A program made the position numbers and the translations under genes. DNA of 64,000 nucleotides from assembly GCF_004803695.1 (NCBI RefSeq), contig NZ_CP039393.1:1550001-1614000 (forward strand). The letters run 5' to 3'. The notes beneath the pieces are model-generated. The model had not been told where the DNA came from, ran no database searches, and saw only the letters and a program-made list of their open reading frames with translations. This document shows positions 8,672 to 17,147 of the stretch, piece after piece. Every line of letters starts with the position of its first letter. The first letter of the stretch is position 1. Source of the stretch: Muribaculum gordoncarteri (GTDB lineage: Bacteria; Bacteroidota; Bacteroidia; Bacteroidales; Muribaculaceae).

Positions 8672-9190
8672 ATGAACAGAATGACAAACAGGCAAGTGTG
8701 GTGCGATGACATTCAGCCTATAGAGAATCTTTGCTTTGAACCGGTAGAGCGCAGCTACATGAATGTGGTTGTGATTCGCATAATTATCGTATATATTCTT
8801 TTGATGGCGTGTGCGTTGCTCATTCCGCTGATGTGGGAGCAATGGTTGCCCATGCTGATTGTAGATTGTGTCTTGGCAATTGCCTTCGCCGTGAATGTGG
8901 CACTGGCTCACAAAATATATGATTTCAAGGGTTATGCGCTTCGCGAAAGGGACATATCCTACCGCACGGGGATATTTTTCACTTCGGTCACCACGATTCC
9001 TTTCAGCAAAATCCAACAGGTGAGCTTGCGCATGAATTTGGTAAGCCGCATTTTCAAGCTTTACTATGTCGATGTTGTAAACGGCTCGCAATCGGCCTCC
9101 AACCGGCTCACCATTCCCGGGCTGACGCTTGAAAACGCCGAGCGGCTTAAATTATTGCTCATCAATAAAGCCGACTGCGACAATGACTGA
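8672..9190 (+). CDS. YdbS-like PH-domain membrane protein
   Basis: 172 residues. Two hydrophobic segments (about 31-52 and 56-78) are followed by a bacterial PH-like domain (bPH2/DUF304) with the typical IPFSKIQQVSLRMNLVSRIF block around residue 110. YdbS and YdbT are paired inner-membrane proteins of unknown biochemical role, linked in Firmicutes to resistance to antimicrobial compounds. The next gene starts 8 bp before this stop in another frame, so the two are translationally coupled. The start could be ATG 8672 or ATG 8681, as the promoter lies very close. Confidence 0.8.
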   Translation: MNRMTNRQVWCDDIQPIENLCFEPVERSYMNVVVIRIIIVYILLMACALLIPLMWEQWLPMLIVDCVLAIAFAVNVALAHKIYDFKGYALRERDISYRTGIFFTSVTTIPFSKIQQVSLRMNLVSRIFKLYYVDVVNGSQSASNRLTIPGLTLENAERLKLLLINKADCDND

Positions 9191-10688
9191 CTTCTCTACT
9201 CCCCGGCGAATGAGCCCCGGCGCATTCGTGATAATGTTTCTGAAATCGTTCAAAGATATTGTAGGGGCGGCATTCGTTGCATTGGTTTATCTGCTCTACG
9301 ACAGCCACGATTCAGGAGGACGACTATTTTGGAAATTTGCCTTGGCGGCCGGAGTCATACTCACTTATTCCCTTGCAGTGGCGTTCACGAGATATTATTT
9401 CAGAAAATTCCATATCGAGGGCGACAAACTGATATATACCCGTGGACTCGCGGAAAAGCAGACAACAAGCATACCGCTTTCGCGAATCCATACACTGCGC
9501 ACAAAAAGAGGGCTGGTCTACCGACTTTTATCAATGCGCGGCGTTGCTTTTGACACTCTTGCAAGCGACAAGCAGGAGGTGGAGCTGATTCTCGACGAAA
9601 GTGACTGGCAGATGCTACTGGAGCGAGTCAGCAAGGGCGAGAATTTTGCCCATATAACCGACGATTCAGTTGCGCTTCCGCCGCCCGTAAAGGATGACAC
9701 ACAGAGCATAAGCAACTTAAACATACTGAAAGGCGCACTGTGCCAGAATCATCTCAAAGGATTTGCCGTACTTGCCACAGTTACCTTGGCGCTGCTTGAC
9801 AAGGTAAACCAGATCGATGACAACGCTACCGACCGAATCATCGAGTATATCGGGACCCATGCCGGCGATGTGATGCCAACAGCCTGGCAGTGCCTGTGCC
9901 TCCTTGTAGCTATATATCTAATAGTAATGGCGCTGTGGACGGGCAAAATAGCCTTGCGATACAGCAACATGACGCTGAGGATGACCGATAACCTGCTGAC
10001 GATTGAATCGGGCCTCGTGTCGCGGTTTACATGCCGGCTCACACGTGAAAAGACTACCGTGCTCACGATAAAACGGAATCCGCTTGAAAAGATTGCCGGA
10101 TGTCAAACCATTTCACTTCAGCAGGCCGAGAATGCTACCGACAATAAAAATGAAGGCGGCATACGCATCTACGGGTCAAATCTCGGCGACGAGCTGCTCG
10201 CATGGTGGCTTGGCAACAACGGCAACGTGAACGACACTACCCTGCTCTCGGCCGCATCGGGCATAGGATTGCTGATGCGCACATTCATCCCGCATCTGCT
10301 ATTGGCAATCGGTGGTGCTGCGTTAATAATGATCAGCACAAAGCTTGCACTGCCCGGAGTGATGGCCGGCGCGGTCTACGCTGCAATTGCAGCAGTGCGT
10401 GCGGCAATGGCCTGGAAGCACAGCAGCATAGAATTGAAAGAGTCGTATATGAAGATAAACCGAGGCAACATTGCATGCATACGCGAGTATATAAGATACC
10501 GTGACATTCAATCGGTGGCCATTGCAAGCACTCCGTTTACCCCTTACACAGGGCGAGTGTCGCTTAATGTGTCAACCAATGCCGGCTGCGCCACGGTACC
10601 CTCGCTGGCAATGGACGAGGCTCTTGCCATACGCAACTATATTCTCGACGGAAAAGTCAGCTCAAGCGCGTCAGAATCGGTTGTATGA
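9183..10688 (+). CDS. YdbT-like protein with multiple PH domains, membrane-embedded
   Basis: 501 residues from ATG 9183, which overlaps the upstream stop. An upstream in-frame extension to 9129 lies inside the previous gene and is not used. It has paired transmembrane segments near the N terminus, around residue 190-250 and around 360-410. Each pair is followed by a bPH2 domain; the first shows IPLSRIHTLRTKRGLVYRL at about 100, which is characteristic. Tandem bPH2 repeats with intervening membrane pairs are the YdbT architecture. It presumably forms a complex with the upstream YdbS-like protein. It runs convergent with the GNAT gene, which ends 23 bp further on. Confidence 0.8.
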   Translation: MTDFSTPRRMSPGAFVIMFLKSFKDIVGAAFVALVYLLYDSHDSGGRLFWKFALAAGVILTYSLAVAFTRYYFRKFHIEGDKLIYTRGLAEKQTTSIPLSRIHTLRTKRGLVYRLLSMRGVAFDTLASDKQEVELILDESDWQMLLERVSKGENFAHITDDSVALPPPVKDDTQSISNLNILKGALCQNHLKGFAVLATVTLALLDKVNQIDDNATDRIIEYIGTHAGDVMPTAWQCLCLLVAIYLIVMALWTGKIALRYSNMTLRMTDNLLTIESGLVSRFTCRLTREKTTVLTIKRNPLEKIAGCQTISLQQAENATDNKNEGGIRIYGSNLGDELLAWWLGNNGNVNDTTLLSAASGIGLLMRTFIPHLLLAIGGAALIMISTKLALPGVMAGAVYAAIAAVRAAMAWKHSSIELKESYMKINRGNIACIREYIRYRDIQSVAIASTPFTPYTGRVSLNVSTNAGCATVPSLAMDEALAIRNYILDGKVSSSASESVV

Positions 10689-10711
10689 CACCTTACCGAA
10701 TAGTATAATTA

Positions 10712-11167
10712 TTACGCGTTATCTTTTCTCAAATAAACCATATCGCGGAGTATCACCCCCTCTTCGATAATAGGATTGGAATAGTTGTCGGTGAAAAAAT
10801 TTGGTATGCGGTGAGAATAGCGATAACCACATTTTTCATAAAAGCGAAGAGTTGATGGAGTTTCACCTGTACCGAGGATAATGGATTTATCAGGATTCTC
10901 ACATTCTACATGTTTAAGCATTAATCTGCCAAAACCGCAACGATGGAAATCGGGGCGAACTGCAAGATTTTTAATCGCAACCGTTGTGTTATCAATAATC
11001 AAAGTCACGCATACAGCAATGGAAATATCGTTGGATATACCCACATATAGATTACCTTTTTGAAGATAGCGGTCAATCATCGCTTCCGATTCGTCACCGA
11101 TGAGTAAAAGTTGTATAAACCGCTTTTTGTCGTTTTTGATTTCTACTATTTTAAAGTTTTCAGACAT
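10712..11167 (-). CDS. GNAT family N-acetyltransferase
   Basis: 151 residues. The acetyl-CoA binding motif A is clear: LAVRPDFHRCGFGRLML at about residue 70-86 has the R/Q-x-x-G-x-G core. It is followed by a motif B-like FYEKCGYRYSHRIPNFF. The substrate cannot be read from sequence; relatives acetylate small molecules or protein N termini. It is a single gene convergent with the YdbT-like gene. The 173-bp gap upstream (11168-11340) has two hairpins (GGCTAAA/TTTAGCC near 11268 and TTTCATCGC/GCGATGAAA at 11311-11338) and no gene. Confidence 0.85.
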   Translation of the reverse strand: MSENFKIVEIKNDKKRFIQLLLIGDESEAMIDRYLQKGNLYVGISNDISIAVCVTLIIDNTTVAIKNLAVRPDFHRCGFGRLMLKHVECENPDKSIILGTGETPSTLRFYEKCGYRYSHRIPNFFTDNYSNPIIEEGVILRDMVYLRKDNA

Positions 11168-11310
11168 GATAGCATCCTATTTTTTATAATTTAAACGGTG
11201 TGTTACATGGCAACCGAGATAATCCTGTGCACTATGAGGAATGACAGGTATACGCTCCTATGGACTTAGGGCTAAATTTTAGCCAAACGAGCCCCTATGA
11301 TGCTACTTCT

Positions 11311-11338
11311 TTTCATCGCAGCAGTGGACGCGATGAAA
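11311..11338. terminator. Hairpin between the HAD and GNAT genes, possible terminator
   Basis: TTTCATCGC (11311-11319) pairs with GCGATGAAA (11330-11338) around a 10-nt loop, right at the 3' end of the minus-strand HAD gene. It has no real T run on the minus strand, so termination there would be weak. Confidence 0.35.
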
Positions 11339-11340
11339 TT

Positions 11341-12075
11341 TTAGATGCCGAGTAGGCGAATTGCTTGAAAAAGGCTGTCGACTGATACAACCCCATCAGG
11401 TACATCGACACGGGGCTTGCCATGTCTTGGCTGAAGAAAGAATGCCGTCCATCCGGCGTCCAAAGCTCCCTTTATGTCGGTATTGATATTATCGCCTATC
11501 ATGATATGTTGGGAGGGGTCTTGAACACCTACGGTTTCCATGGCGTATTTGTAAAGTCGCACATCGGGTTTCATAATGTCGATGTCATCACTTAGCACAA
11601 CCCTATCGATATATCCCGTAAGTCCGGCGCGTTCTATTTTGCGTCCCTGAACGCAACTGAACCCATTGCTCAGGATGCCGACTTTCGTTCCTGACCTACG
11701 TACTGCCGAAAGAGCCTCGACCGCTCCGGGGACAAGTTCTTTTTCGTTTGCAAGGAAATTAAGATACAACCGGCTTAGATCATCAGATATCATGTAGGCT
11801 TCATGTTTCGGCATCCCGGCTTCGACAAGCGGTCGTCGGAAACGCTCCGCTTTAAGAAATGATGATGTTATTTCGCCGCGTGCCGCCGCATCCCAAAGAG
11901 CGTGGTTGTGCTTCTCGTAGCATCTAATCCAGCAATACTGATCGGAGAACCAACGGTTAAGTTTTGCATAGTGAAATGTCTTGACGAGTGCAATGCGTGA
12001 ATTTGTTGTGAAGTCAATAAGTGTGTCGTCAAGATCAAACCACAGCCATTTTATATCGCAATTATTGTATATCAT
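11341..12075 (-). CDS. YjjG-like HAD hydrolase (pyrimidine nucleotidase family)
   Basis: 244 residues. HAD motif I (WFDLDDTLIDF) is near the N terminus. Motif II (ILSNGF) is at about 140. The motif III Lys and motif IV (MIGDNINTDIKGA) are at about 195-205. The cap size and the ISDDLSRLYLNFLANEKELVPGA region match the YjjG/YfnB noncanonical pyrimidine 5'-nucleotidases, which remove damaged nucleotides such as 5-halogenated dUMP. The exact substrate is inference. It is transcribed alone; a TACTTTTG -7 box on the minus strand lies at 12167-12174. Confidence 0.85.
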   Translation of the reverse strand: MIYNNCDIKWLWFDLDDTLIDFTTNSRIALVKTFHYAKLNRWFSDQYCWIRCYEKHNHALWDAAARGEITSSFLKAERFRRPLVEAGMPKHEAYMISDDLSRLYLNFLANEKELVPGAVEALSAVRRSGTKVGILSNGFSCVQGRKIERAGLTGYIDRVVLSDDIDIMKPDVRLYKYAMETVGVQDPSQHIMIGDNINTDIKGALDAGWTAFFLQPRHGKPRVDVPDGVVSVDSLFQAIRLLGI

Positions 12076-12450
12076 GTATTATTTTACCATTATGACTCAC
12101 AAGAGTTACATCGAACACATTTTTTTATCCCGTAGGTCTTGGATACAGTTATTATCAATCCGAATACAAAAGTAGTGTAAATCCCGCAAAATTTCTCGTC
12201 CACAGATGAAAATCAGTGTTTGACGGCTCATTTTTTCCACTTTTCACGATATTGATTCTTCAAGCGTTCGACATCAAATAATGAAATCGATTATGGTGTA
12301 CCTCAACCTTCACGGATGTCATAAGGTTATATTTACAGCAACTCCTTCTCCTGCATCATTCCTTCGTATTTATTGAATAATCAGATGACTATATCACATT
12401 TGTGAGATTTTATTTAACTTTGCGACCTGAAATAAACCAAATATGATAAG
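12076..12450. other. Intergenic region with divergent promoters
   Basis: 375 bp without a gene. The minus strand has TACTTTTG (12167-12174) for the HAD gene. The plus strand has TAACTTTG (12415-12422) for the CPBP protease gene. A TTTG at 12399-12402 is too close to be its -33 partner. Nothing else was recognised. Confidence 0.5.
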
Positions 12451-13110
12451 ATGGCAACATTGAATTCCAAGATTTCTAAAGCTATTTTTGCTGTGGTTGC
12501 CTCTTTTGTTGTCAATCTTGCATGGCAAAATGTATGGCGCATCACTTCACTTCTCGATATACCAAGCCAAACTGTGCTCAACTCTTCAATACGAGATCTA
12601 CTAATGGCACTTTCTATTTTTATAGTTCTCTCTATTGTTGTTAAGCCCCAGAAGGAGTGTTTATTTCTCGGGCTTGAATCAAATTTTGCAAAAGGATTTT
12701 TGGTAGCTATAATTTCGGTATTACCTCTATATATCGTATTTCCTATTATTGGAACAATAAATCCCGATTTAACATTTTCGCTGCTTGTAAGGAAGAGCCT
12801 TCTACCGGGATTCATAGAGGAACTTTTATGCCGTGCCTTTATGTTTGGATTATTTTTCCGATATGCAAAAATAGGCTTTTTCTGGGCTACACTATTCCCT
12901 GCAGCTTTATTTGGTCTTGCTCATACCTATCAGGGGCATGACATGATTTCAAGCCTTGCAGCATTTGGTGTCACATTTATTGGAGCTGTGTATTTCAGTT
13001 GGATGTACGTTGCTTGGAACTTCAATCTTTGGGTTCCAATCGGGCTTCATATACTGATGAATGCAGCTTGGGTAATATTCAACGTTACAGGTACGGAGAA
13101 TGCTGCCTGA
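12451..13110 (+). CDS. CPBP family intramembrane metalloprotease (CAAX/Abi type)
   Basis: 219 residues, mostly hydrophobic, with about 6-7 membrane segments. CPBP motif 1 (FIEELLCRAFMF, the EExxxR signature) is at about 119-130, motif 2 (FGLAHTYQG) at about 154 and the last motif (HILMNAAW) near 206. These supply the Glu and His residues of the intramembrane glutamic/metallo-protease site. Bacterial members are tied to bacteriocin self-immunity, regulated proteolysis or maturation of peptides; no peptide gene is adjacent. ATG 12451 follows the TAACTTTG box by 28 nt. The gene lies just left of the ssrA-associated island. Confidence 0.85.
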   Translation: MATLNSKISKAIFAVVASFVVNLAWQNVWRITSLLDIPSQTVLNSSIRDLLMALSIFIVLSIVVKPQKECLFLGLESNFAKGFLVAIISVLPLYIVFPIIGTINPDLTFSLLVRKSLLPGFIEELLCRAFMFGLFFRYAKIGFFWATLFPAALFGLAHTYQGHDMISSLAAFGVTFIGAVYFSWMYVAWNFNLWVPIGLHILMNAAWVIFNVTGTENAA

Positions 13111-13372
13111 GGTCTGATTTCTAATATTGCTCGTGTCATTAGCATACTTTTGGCTGTCGGATTAACGATATGGTATAAGAGAAAGAACGAAACCAAAGTT
13201 TTAAGCTATCCAGTCTGGCAACTCTAAACTGCGTTAAAATATTTGACTACACAAAATGAAGAGTTGAAAATATACTTTATAAATATACTCAAAGTATATT
13301 ATAATATTAAAATTTCAACCAAATAAGAAATATTTCCTCCAGTTCATTTTAGTTCATACTATTACATATAAG

Positions 13373-13405
13373 AAAATCCTGCAACTCATTTAGTTGCAGG
13401 ATTTT
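13373..13405. terminator. Strong terminator hairpin next to att-like site A
   Basis: AAAATCCTGCAACT (13373-13386) pairs perfectly with AGTTGCAGGATTTT (13392-13405) around a 5-nt loop. It can act on both strands. On the minus strand it lies 24 bp after a degenerate ssrA 3' end (13429-13447), as a tmRNA terminator would. The surrounding 13111-13657 interval has no gene. Confidence 0.7.
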
Positions 13406-13428
13406 TCATTGCCTTTCACCAGACTTTG

Positions 13429-13447
13429 GTGGAGCTGGAGGAACTTG
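13429..13447 (-). repeat. att-like copy A of the ssrA 3' end
   Basis: GTGGAGCTGGAGGAACTTG matches 17 of 19 bases of the intact ssrA 3' end (40400-40418) in the same orientation. Copy B at 15492 matches this one at 18 of 19. Beyond the core, A and B still share TTCCTT and then CAAATGCA, TTATA and CA at the same spacing, which ssrA does not. It is interpreted as the left attachment scar of an element that integrated in ssrA. Confidence 0.55.
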
Positions 13448-13618
13448 TTCCTTACACTCCAAATGCAGTTATACCAATGATTTAGATAGTCGTCAATGAT
13501 TAGGGGTAACGAGATGGTAACGAAAAATCCGTCTGTCTCGCCGGCTCTCTTGCCGATGCAGTAACGAGGTGTTCTTACATAGTGCCAAGGTAGTGGATTT
13601 TAGCCATAAAACAAATCT

Positions 13619-13654
13619 GAGGTTCGTTTTAACGATTCTTATGCCGAGTGTTAA
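13619..13654. repeat. Junction motif copy 1 (of three) past the abiEii 3' end
   Basis: The core TTAACGATTCTTATGCCGAG within GAGGTTCGTTTTAACG... ends a few bases after the abiEii stop. Copies lie at 15677-15718 and 17422-17463, each just past the last codon of a different minus-strand operon. It is not part of any gene. Confidence 0.6.
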
Positions 13655-13657
13655 ACA

Positions 13658-14572
13658 TCACTCAATTCCAAAAATGAGCCTGAGCTTATTGGCTTCAGCC
13701 TTAAGTTTCCGAGGATTGGTCGTCTTGAGTTTTTGTAGATTCTGAATCTTCCATTTGACGGATGGAAAATCAAAGAACATCGAATACGGACTTTCCTCTC
13801 GGTTGACAGTCAGTTCCTCATAGCTGACAAGAAATCTCTTGTCAGCCTCGGTCATAATGTCGTTGACTCCTTTTATAAGCTTGTTTCTTGTCATCTCGAA
13901 TTCCTCATAGCTGAACGGAATATCGCTCATCCCCACAAACTGGTTCTCCATTGCCTCCCTCTGATCTATAAAATTTGGAGAGAAGGATTCGTGAATCGGT
14001 CTGTCGCTGCCAAGTAGACAATATATAATTCCATCCTTGACTTCTGACAGAAGAATGTCCATTTGCTTCACATCGAATAAATCCCGAGGATGCTGCCGTG
14101 AAAGAGCAGCAGATATTTTGCCGCCATACAGTTGCGACAACGACACGATACGGGCATCCACTTCCATGCCGAACAGCCTCTGAGCTTTTTCGCATAAAGG
14201 GTATAATCTGGCCTCGCCGCATACCAAACCTCTCTTTGTTTGATTGACCTCTATCTTTACCTGACAACCCTGTCTTTCACATGTGATTTTACAAATATCA
14301 AGACGAGGTATGATTCTAATATCACTAAAACTTCGCTTGGTTTTGTCGGCAATTCTCATCAACGCCTCATTAATATACTTCAGACTGGTCGCTCTATCCT
14401 CTAGCGGTAAATATGTCACATCAATGTCTACCGAAAGGCGGTTAAGATTTTTCACGAACAGATTTATTGCGGTTCCTCCATGTATGGCGAAACACTCCTC
14501 ATCCGTAACAAACGGCAATATTCTTAGGAGAAGCTCCACCTTCTTCTTATACACATCATTCATAGTCGGCAA
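13658..14572 (-). CDS. abiEii: AbiEii/AbiGii family nucleotidyltransferase toxin
   Basis: 304 residues. The nucleotidyltransferase motifs of the AbiEii (DUF1814) family are present: GGTAINLF at about 32-39, LSVDIDVTY at about 46-54, and the later HPRDLFDVKQMD at about 161. Family members (AbiEii, MenT) transfer nucleotides to tRNA or other targets and stop growth on phage attack; the target of this one is unknown. The upstream antitoxin overlaps its start: ATG 14572 overlaps by 17 bp, ATG 14563 by 8 bp. Translational coupling is typical of the type IV abiE system. Confidence 0.88.
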   Translation of the reverse strand: MPTMNDVYKKKVELLLRILPFVTDEECFAIHGGTAINLFVKNLNRLSVDIDVTYLPLEDRATSLKYINEALMRIADKTKRSFSDIRIIPRLDICKITCERQGCQVKIEVNQTKRGLVCGEARLYPLCEKAQRLFGMEVDARIVSLSQLYGGKISAALSRQHPRDLFDVKQMDILLSEVKDGIIYCLLGSDRPIHESFSPNFIDQREAMENQFVGMSDIPFSYEEFEMTRNKLIKGVNDIMTEADKRFLVSYEELTVNREESPYSMFFDFPSVKWKIQNLQKLKTTNPRKLKAEANKLRLIFGIE

Positions 14573-15311
14573 GTTCTTTAGGTATTACAATATCATATTT
14601 GGCATTCTTCACGCCCCCTTTTGAATAACTCCTCGTCCCGGAGCCAAGAGAAATCTTTGATAAGTCAAGTTTTACGAACCAACGATGTCCCGCTTTCTCA
14701 GCCATATATAAAAACATTCTTTTTACTTTTACAGATGTGCAATTCTCTAGGAGTTGCTGAACCAAACCGGATCTAAGCGAAGTGAGCATCTCCATTAAAT
14801 AGTAGACATCCATCAGATTATATTGGGTTGGCGACAACAACAGACATTCCATTATTGCTCTTTCGGGTGCGGCCAATGTTAATTGCCGACCGTTATATTC
14901 CATTTGTTCGACACCTACTTCTCCGAAAATTTTGGTTGAAACCTCTACTATGCGCATATCAAGTTCTGCCGAATTCAGCCATTTAGGAAGCCGCGGCCTT
15001 ATCGGGGAGAAGATGACAGCAGCAGGTTTTCCCATAGCGACATAATGAGAGAATCCTTTTAATTCCAATGCCGAGGCAGCTCCTATATGATACGAAATAG
15101 TACCTTGACTTTGATATGAAGCAAGTATCCCGTAAACAGTCGGATTATCACCGACAAAGGTATAAACTCCGGTGGCGACACGTTGAAGCCATCCCGATTC
15201 GGTATAATCGGAAATTTCGCTTCTGCTTAATCCTGATTTCTCAAGCCATGATGTAAGCAGAATTCCGTCAGAAGGAGTTTGCCTGCGTATATTATTTATC
15301 TTAGTTCCCAT
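14556..15311 (-). CDS. abiEi: AbiEi family antitoxin / transcriptional repressor
   Basis: 251 residues. The N-terminal winged-helix region (about 15-60: SWLEKSGLSRSEISDYTESG followed by GVYTFV) and the C-terminal AbiEi antitoxin domain (AAPERAIMECLLLSP at about 148) fit the AbiEi family. It represses its own operon and counters AbiEii. It is first gene of the pair and overlaps the toxin start. A good promoter, TTTG-N20-TATATTTG, lies 20-50 bp upstream on the minus strand. The translation start region resembles that of the XRE gene at 16044. Confidence 0.85.
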   Translation of the reverse strand: MGTKINNIRRQTPSDGILLTSWLEKSGLSRSEISDYTESGWLQRVATGVYTFVGDNPTVYGILASYQSQGTISYHIGAASALELKGFSHYVAMGKPAAVIFSPIRPRLPKWLNSAELDMRIVEVSTKIFGEVGVEQMEYNGRQLTLAAPERAIMECLLLSPTQYNLMDVYYLMEMLTSLRSGLVQQLLENCTSVKVKRMFLYMAEKAGHRWFVKLDLSKISLGSGTRSYSKGGVKNAKYDIVIPKELADYE

Positions 15312-15330
15312 TATGCAATGATTAACATTA

Positions 15331-15362
15331 CAAATATAGCACTAAAATAAATACACACCAAA
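15331..15362 (-). promoter_or_regulatory. abiE operon promoter
   Basis: On the minus strand, TTTG (15362-15359), a 20-nt gap and TATATTTG (15338-15331) make an almost ideal Bacteroidetes promoter. It ends 19 bp before the abiEi ATG at 15311. Confidence 0.7.
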
Positions 15363-15447
15363 TGTATTCTTCAGAAAATGAATTGGTAACGAATAATTGT
15401 CAGTAGTAATTTTTTATTTGCCCAATTATATTGAAAATCAGTCAAAT

Positions 15448-15484
15448 AAAAAAGTTCTAACCTACGATATGTTGAGGTTAGAAC
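15448..15484 (-). terminator. Terminator hairpin next to att-like site B
   Basis: GTTCTAACCT (15454-15463) pairs with AGGTTAGAAC (15475-15484). The A run at 15448-15453 is a T run on the minus strand, so this is a minus-strand terminator placed just after the ssrA-like end at 15492-15510. Confidence 0.65.
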
Positions 15485-15491
15485 CTATATT

Positions 15492-15510
15492 GTGGAGCTG
15501 GAGGGACTTG
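15492..15510 (-). repeat. att-like copy B of the ssrA 3' end
   Basis: GTGGAGCTGGAGGGACTTG matches 18 of 19 bases of the true ssrA 3' end at 40400-40418, in the same orientation. It separates the abiE segment from the rest of the island. The 15511-15676 stretch that follows has no gene. Confidence 0.6.
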
Positions 15511-15676
15511 TTCCTTGCCAGTCAAATGCACTTATATCAACAAGTTGCAATTGGTTAACATTCGTGTGTAGCGAATTTGCAACCTAAATTTCTTTATCCT
15601 CACGCAGCCGCTCGCTGCATGCCCCGTAAGGGTTCTAAGTGTATTGCAAAGTTAATACTTTTTCCGCTGGCTTTCA

Positions 15677-15718
15677 AGTTCGAGGGTTCATTTTAACCAT
15701 TCTTATGCAGAGTGTTAA
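15677..15718. repeat. Junction motif copy 2 past the XRE gene 3' end
   Basis: AGTTCGAGG, one base, TTCATTTTAAC, one base, ATTCTTATGC, AGAGTGTTAA; nearly the same as copy 3 at 17422 and similar to copy 1 at 13619. It ends 6 bp before the stop codon of the minus-strand gene at 15724. Confidence 0.6.
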
Positions 15719-15723
15719 AATGT

Positions 15724-16044
15724 TCAGCGAGGTGCAAAAGCCGGTTCAAGAATCTCCAGATGAAGAGCATTTTCAATCTTTGAGATTGTTTCGAGTGAAA
15801 GATTCTCTGTCCCTTTCAGCACACGAGAGATATACTGCTGGGAGCAATCCATTCGTTCGGCAAGTGTCTTTTGCGTCAGTCCGAGTTCTTCCATTTTGTC
15901 AAGCATCATCATCGCGATTCTCTGCGAGTATCTCATCCACGATTTATTGGCCATACGCCATTCTGCATTCTCCCTCCATTTTGAGGGAGTCGTGCTTCGA
16001 TGCTCGTCAAGTTTTGATATTGTATTTTCTATTGTTGTTCCCAT
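15724..16044 (-). CDS. XRE family helix-turn-helix protein
   Basis: 106 residues. The C-terminal half is a lambda-Cro/XRE HTH (MEELGLTQKTLAERMDCSQQYISRVLKG, about 50-78, with the expected TQ..A...G/C..Q..IS pattern). A polar N-terminal extension of about 45 residues precedes it. It lies 9 bp after the XRE-ImmA/IrrE gene, in one operon. It is probably a DNA-binding antitoxin or regulator paired with the upstream gene; no HigB-type RNase partner is present. Confidence 0.75.
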   Translation of the reverse strand: MGTTIENTISKLDEHRSTTPSKWRENAEWRMANKSWMRYSQRIAMMMLDKMEELGLTQKTLAERMDCSQQYISRVLKGTENLSLETISKIENALHLEILEPAFAPR

Positions 16045-16053
16045 TACGTATGA

Positions 16054-17133
16054 TTAACTATTATCTTCATTGGTGCAGACAAGTTGCAGTTTTGCCTTCA
16101 CGTTATCCACTGAAGTATTCAGCAGTGCAGCCGCTTTAGAGAAAGAAATTATCTCATCGGCAAGCGCACGATATACCATTCTTACGAAACGTCCGGACGT
16201 TTCAGAAATCGCAAGCGAACGCTCTACCGAGGATTTGAAATCCGGGAAGAGCTTCTTCTTTTTAAGGTAGCCTTCATAACGTCGCCCGGTAATGACTCCA
16301 TTATGCACCAAAGATTCCATTATAGAATCAATGGAAATGCCGTATTGTTTTTGAATGTCGGTCAGTTCTGCCAATGATATATCATGTCTGCTGTTTCCGA
16401 GTCTTAATTTGAGAACCTCAGACGGCAAAAGCATTTCTCTGGCAAAGGTGTTACATGAATCCTCTATTACTTTATTTGAAGCATCAGTGCCAAACATCAT
16501 GAAAAGATGACCAAACTCGTGAAGAAGAGTGAAGCGTTTCCTTTCGGGAATCAGATTGCAATTTATGACAATCAAAGGGATATTATCATTCGCATATCCA
16601 CTCAATCCCCCGAATGAGTCAGACTCGGACACTTCGATAATCTTAATGCCATTTTCCTCCAATATTTCGATAACATTAGATATGCCATCAATACCTAAAC
16701 CGAGCTTTTGTCTGATTGAATTGGCAAATGCTATCACATCATTGTCATTGCTGATATACCCGTGAGGAAAATTTAAGGAGGATGAAGTTCCGGAGAGTTG
16801 TTCTGCTTCGAGGTACCGTTCAAGCTCTTCGCGCGCTTTTTCCTTGACAGATAACACATCCTTCTCTGAGAATTTTCTTCTCTTGCGGAAAATTACCTTG
16901 TCAACTTCCACAGTAAAAGGACGAAAGAAATAATCAGGCTTTACACCGAGAACCTTGCCGAGTGAAATCAGCATCAGGCTATCAGGTATTGTCTGACCTT
17001 TTTCATATTTGTTGATAGCCTGACGTGACACGCTGGGCTGAACCGACCGGCCCAGCTCTTCCATGCTTATTCCTTTAATCAGCCGCGCTTGATTGAGCCT
17101 GCGACCGAATATATTTGAAGTGTCCTTATCCAT
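16054..17133 (-). CDS. XRE-ImmA/IrrE fusion (HTH plus zinc peptidase)
   Basis: 359 residues. An N-terminal XRE HTH occupies about 8-65 (SMEELGRSVQPSVSRQAINKYEKG). The ImmA/IrrE peptidase domain is around 195-245 with the zinc motif LLHEFGHLFM and a downstream CNTFAREMLLPSE. This matches ImmA of ICEBs1 and phage anti-repressors, where the peptidase cleaves a repressor under stress. It can thus act as a phage- or DNA-damage-responsive switch for this operon. Its promoter lies within an inverted repeat (17148-17183), suggesting autoregulation. Confidence 0.88.
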   Translation of the reverse strand: MDKDTSNIFGRRLNQARLIKGISMEELGRSVQPSVSRQAINKYEKGQTIPDSLMLISLGKVLGVKPDYFFRPFTVEVDKVIFRKRRKFSEKDVLSVKEKAREELERYLEAEQLSGTSSSLNFPHGYISNDNDVIAFANSIRQKLGLGIDGISNVIEILEENGIKIIEVSESDSFGGLSGYANDNIPLIVINCNLIPERKRFTLLHEFGHLFMMFGTDASNKVIEDSCNTFAREMLLPSEVLKLRLGNSRHDISLAELTDIQKQYGISIDSIMESLVHNGVITGRRYEGYLKKKKLFPDFKSSVERSLAISETSGRFVRMVYRALADEIISFSKAAALLNTSVDNVKAKLQLVCTNEDNS

Positions 17134-17147
17134 ATTGCTACGTTTTG

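Noticed and set aside
9129-9182. N-terminal extension of the YdbT-like gene
   Set aside because: The extension lies in another frame of the YdbS-like gene; the ATG at 9183 gives the normal overlap and protein start.
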